Part shown: one piece after another, positions 5,423-7,186 of the stretch
Numbering within the stretch: the stretch's first letter is position 1
Layout of the letters: each line of letters begins with the position of its first letter
Source: an uncultured Solirubrobacteraceae bacterium
Lineage (GTDB): Bacteria > Actinomycetota > Thermoleophilia > Solirubrobacterales > Solirubrobacteraceae
DNA: 7,186 nucleotides
Direction of reading: 5' to 3'
Assembly (NCBI GenBank): GCA_955652345.1
Contig: CATPBV010000036.1
Location: 1 to 7,186, forward strand
Position numbers and translations under genes: made by a program
The notes under the pieces: model-generated
Databases searched by the model: none
What the model was told of the DNA's origin: nothing
Seen by the model: only the letters and a program-made list of their open reading frames with translations

Positions 5423-5815
5423 ATGCCAGATCGGAACGTCCTCGGTGGGCCGCTCGAGAGCTGTGGAACCGACCCTATGACCGGGTTCTTCCGAGACGGC
5501 TGCTGCCGAACCGGCCCTGAGGATCGCGGTAGCCACACGATCTGCGCGGTCGTGACCGAGGAGTTCCTGGAGCACCAGCGGAGCATCGGCAACGACCTGA
5601 TCACCGCTGTGCCGTGGTTCAGTTTCCCGGGCCTGGTGCCGGGAGACCGCTGGTGCGTGACCGCCTCCAATTGGCTGCGGGCACACGAGGGCGGCGCCGC
5701 CGCGTACGTGGTGCTCGCCTCCACCCACGAGCGAGCCCTCGACATCGTTCCGCTGCAAGCACTGCAAGAGCACGCGGTCGACGTTCCCGCTGACCCGGGT
5801 CCGTTCGGCCCGTAG
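5423..5815 (+). CDS. DUF2237 family protein
   Basis: The product has 130 residues and matches the DUF2237 family from end to end: NVLGGPLESC (5-14), TDPMTGFFRDGCCRTGPED (17-35), GSHTICAVVTEEFLE (36-50), GNDL (57-60) and FPGLVPGDRWCVTASNW (68-84). Cysteines 14, 27, 28, 41 and 78 occur at or near the strongly conserved positions and could bind a metal or act in redox chemistry, but no function is established. It is small, soluble and probably cytoplasmic. The ATG at 5423 is chosen because family members begin a few residues before NVLGGPLE. An earlier in-frame ATG at 5387 would add 12 unrelated residues and would fall on the putative promoter. The aminotransferase gene follows 88 bp downstream with its own ribosome site. 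Confidence 0.9.
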   Translation: MPDRNVLGGPLESCGTDPMTGFFRDGCCRTGPEDRGSHTICAVVTEEFLEHQRSIGNDLITAVPWFSFPGLVPGDRWCVTASNWLRAHEGGAAAYVVLASTHERALDIVPLQALQEHAVDVPADPGPFGP

Positions 5816-5890
5816 CGACGGTCTCGACCGCGTTTCTCAGCTATCTTGGCGTGCTAGATGCGGCCGCGCCCCGGTGGCCGGGACCCGATC

Positions 5891-5895
5891 GGAGG
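5891..5895 (+). promoter_or_regulatory. Shine-Dalgarno site of the aminotransferase gene
   Basis: GGAGG lies 8 nt before the ATG at 5904 and is the clearest ribosome site in the window; it fixes this start. A TATCTT hexamer at 5842-5847 could be a -10 box for the same gene, but I see no matching -35. Confidence 0.65.
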
Positions 5896-5903
5896 CTGGA
5901 GAG

Positions 5904-7186
5904 ATGGCAGTGGAGACCCCCGTGCAGTTGGACCGCGAGCGGATTCGCGCGCTGACCGAACGTGAGACGGCGAAGCTCGACGCGCAGACGCCCAAGTCCG
6001 GCGAGATGTATCGCCGCGCGCGGAAGTCACTGAGCGGCGGAGTCGCTTCGCACTACCACGCCCGCGATCCGTGGCCGATCTATCTGACGACCGGCGAAGG
6101 GGCGGTGGTCTACGACGTCGACGGCAACCGCATGTGGGACTTCCACAACGGCTTCGGCTCGATGGTCCAGGGGCATGCCCACCCGGCGATCGTCGAGGCC
6201 GTCCGCGAGCGGGTGGCGCTCGGTACGCATTTCGCCGCGACGACCGAGGATGGGGTCTGGGTGGCCGAGGAGCTCCAGCGGCGCTGGGGCCTCGAGCGCT
6301 GGCGCTTCGTCAACTCCGGTTCCGAGGCGACGATGGACGCGATCCGGATCGCCCGGGGGCTGACCGGCCGCGACACGATCATGAAGATCTTCGGGTCCTA
6401 TCACGGCCATCACGACGCCGTGATGGTCTCGATCGGCGTCGAATACGACAAGATCGGCGACCGCGAGAACTACGCATCGATCTCGTATGGCGCCGGGATC
6501 CCCCAGGCGATCGTGGATCTGACGATCGCCGTGCCGTTCAATGACGCGGGCGCGATGGAGCGCCGGATCAAGCGCCTGGACGCGGAGGGCCGCAAGCCCG
6601 CGTGCGTGATCATGGAGGCGGCGATGATGAACCTCGGGGTCGTCCTGCCGGAGCCGGGCTACCTCGAGGAGGTCCGCGAGATCACTCGCCGCCATGGGAT
6701 CGTGCTGATCTTCGACGAGGTGAAGACCGGGCTGACGATCGCGGCGGGCGGGGCGACCGAGCGCTTCGGTGTCACGCCCGACATGGTCACGCTGGCGAAG
6801 TCGCTCGGCGGCGGCCTCCCGACCGGCACGATCGGCGGAACCGAGGAGGTTATGCGTATCGTCGAGGACGGAACCGTCTACCAGGTCGGCACCTACAACG
6901 GCAACCCGCTCGGGATGGCCGCCGCGCGGGCGAGCCTCTCCGAGGTGCTGACGCCCGACGCCTACCGGCACCTCGACGAGCTGAACGACCGGATCGTCTC
7001 TGGGTGTCAGGGAGTGATCGACCGCTACAACCTTTCCGGGTACGCGGTCGGCATCGCCGCCAAGGGGTGCGTCACCTTCTCCCCCGTGAAGGTCGTCGAC
7101 TACGAGACGTTCAAGGCAAATCAGGACGTCGACGTGACCGAGCTGGCCTGGCTCTACAACATGAACCGCGGGATCTTCATGACGCC
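5904..7186 (+). CDS. Class III PLP aminotransferase, glutamate-1-semialdehyde aminomutase-like (3' partial)
   Basis: The frame is open for 427 codons to the right edge with no stop. The fold-type I class III signatures are clear: SGGV (44-47), DVDGNRMWDFHNGFG (71-85), GHAHPAIVEAV (90-100), the phosphate-binding NSGSEAT (137-143), SYHGHHDA (165-172), the metal-free PLP aspartate in FDEVKTG (270-276, Asp271), the Schiff-base lysine in TLAKSLGGGLP (Lys299), and TYNGNPLGMAA (330-340). Overall order and spacing resemble glutamate-1-semialdehyde 2,1-aminomutase (HemL) and the related 'aspartate aminotransferase family' enzymes. Several points argue against true HemL: about 30 extra N-terminal residues, SHYHARDPWP after SGGV where HemL has a different segment, and VKTGLT in place of the usual VMTGFR. 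The substrate is therefore unassigned. It is a cytoplasmic, PLP-dependent enzyme. No haem-pathway neighbour is visible. The start is supported by GGAGG 8 nt upstream. Confidence 0.92.
   Translation, partial: MAVETPVQLDRERIRALTERETAKLDAQTPKSGEMYRRARKSLSGGVASHYHARDPWPIYLTTGEGAVVYDVDGNRMWDFHNGFGSMVQGHAHPAIVEAVRERVALGTHFAATTEDGVWVAEELQRRWGLERWRFVNSGSEATMDAIRIARGLTGRDTIMKIFGSYHGHHDAVMVSIGVEYDKIGDRENYASISYGAGIPQAIVDLTIAVPFNDAGAMERRIKRLDAEGRKPACVIMEAAMMNLGVVLPEPGYLEEVREITRRHGIVLIFDEVKTGLTIAAGGATERFGVTPDMVTLAKSLGGGLPTGTIGGTEEVMRIVEDGTVYQVGTYNGNPLGMAAARASLSEVLTPDAYRHLDELNDRIVSGCQGVIDRYNLSGYAVGIAAKGCVTFSPVKVVDYETFKANQDVDVTELAWLYNMNRGIFMT

Noticed and set aside
5870..5882. Small hairpin (CCCGG, TGG, CCGGG) after the DUF2237 gene
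   Set aside because: The stem is only 5 bp and lies about 55 nt after the stop and close to the next gene's ribosome site. It is too weak to call a terminator.
6027..6971. Long minus-strand open frame of 314 codons
   Set aside because: It lies opposite the aminotransferase, whose conserved PLP motifs fix the real frame. The predicted antisense protein is Arg/Asp/His-rich without any recognised domain, typical of a high-GC shadow frame.

Overview
This 7.2 kb window is a high-GC chromosomal segment. In the coding frames most third codon positions are G or C. The gene families present (DUF4232, DUF2332, DUF2237, a stand-alone LigD-type polymerase, tandem-ACT protein) point to an actinobacterium. 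The pilin-like protein and the general mix would fit a Thermoleophilia/Solirubrobacterales-like lineage, but that placement is inference. I see no rRNA, tRNA, CRISPR array, insertion sequence or phage gene.

Layout. At the left edge is the 3' end of a SnoaL/NTF2-like gene (+). It is separated by a perfect 13-bp hairpin from two minus-strand genes for exported proteins: a small lipoprotein with a type IV pilin-like C-terminal half, and a DUF4232 protein with a signal peptide. The DUF4232 gene diverges from a stand-alone NHEJ-type polymerase (LigD polymerase domain, +). The polymerase runs tail to tail, with a 9-bp gap, into exodeoxyribonuclease III (xthA, -). A two-ACT-domain protein lies just upstream of xthA, and the two may be co-transcribed. 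Next come a 5'-truncated remnant of an alpha/beta hydrolase C-terminal region (+), a very strong shared hairpin terminator, a DUF2332 protein (-), a possible small NTF2-like fragment (+), a DUF2237 protein (+, probably leaderless), and a class III PLP aminotransferase related to glutamate-1-semialdehyde aminomutase (+), which runs off the right edge.

How the genes work together. The one clear functional pair is the polymerase and exonuclease III. Both process DNA ends or gaps, although they are transcribed convergently. The rest looks like an ordinary patchwork of short transcription units with at least one decayed gene. I find no convincing previously undescribed multi-gene system. The points most worth a second look are the lipobox-bearing pilin-like protein, the two bidirectional terminators, the hydrolase remnant and the leaderless DUF2237 arrangement.
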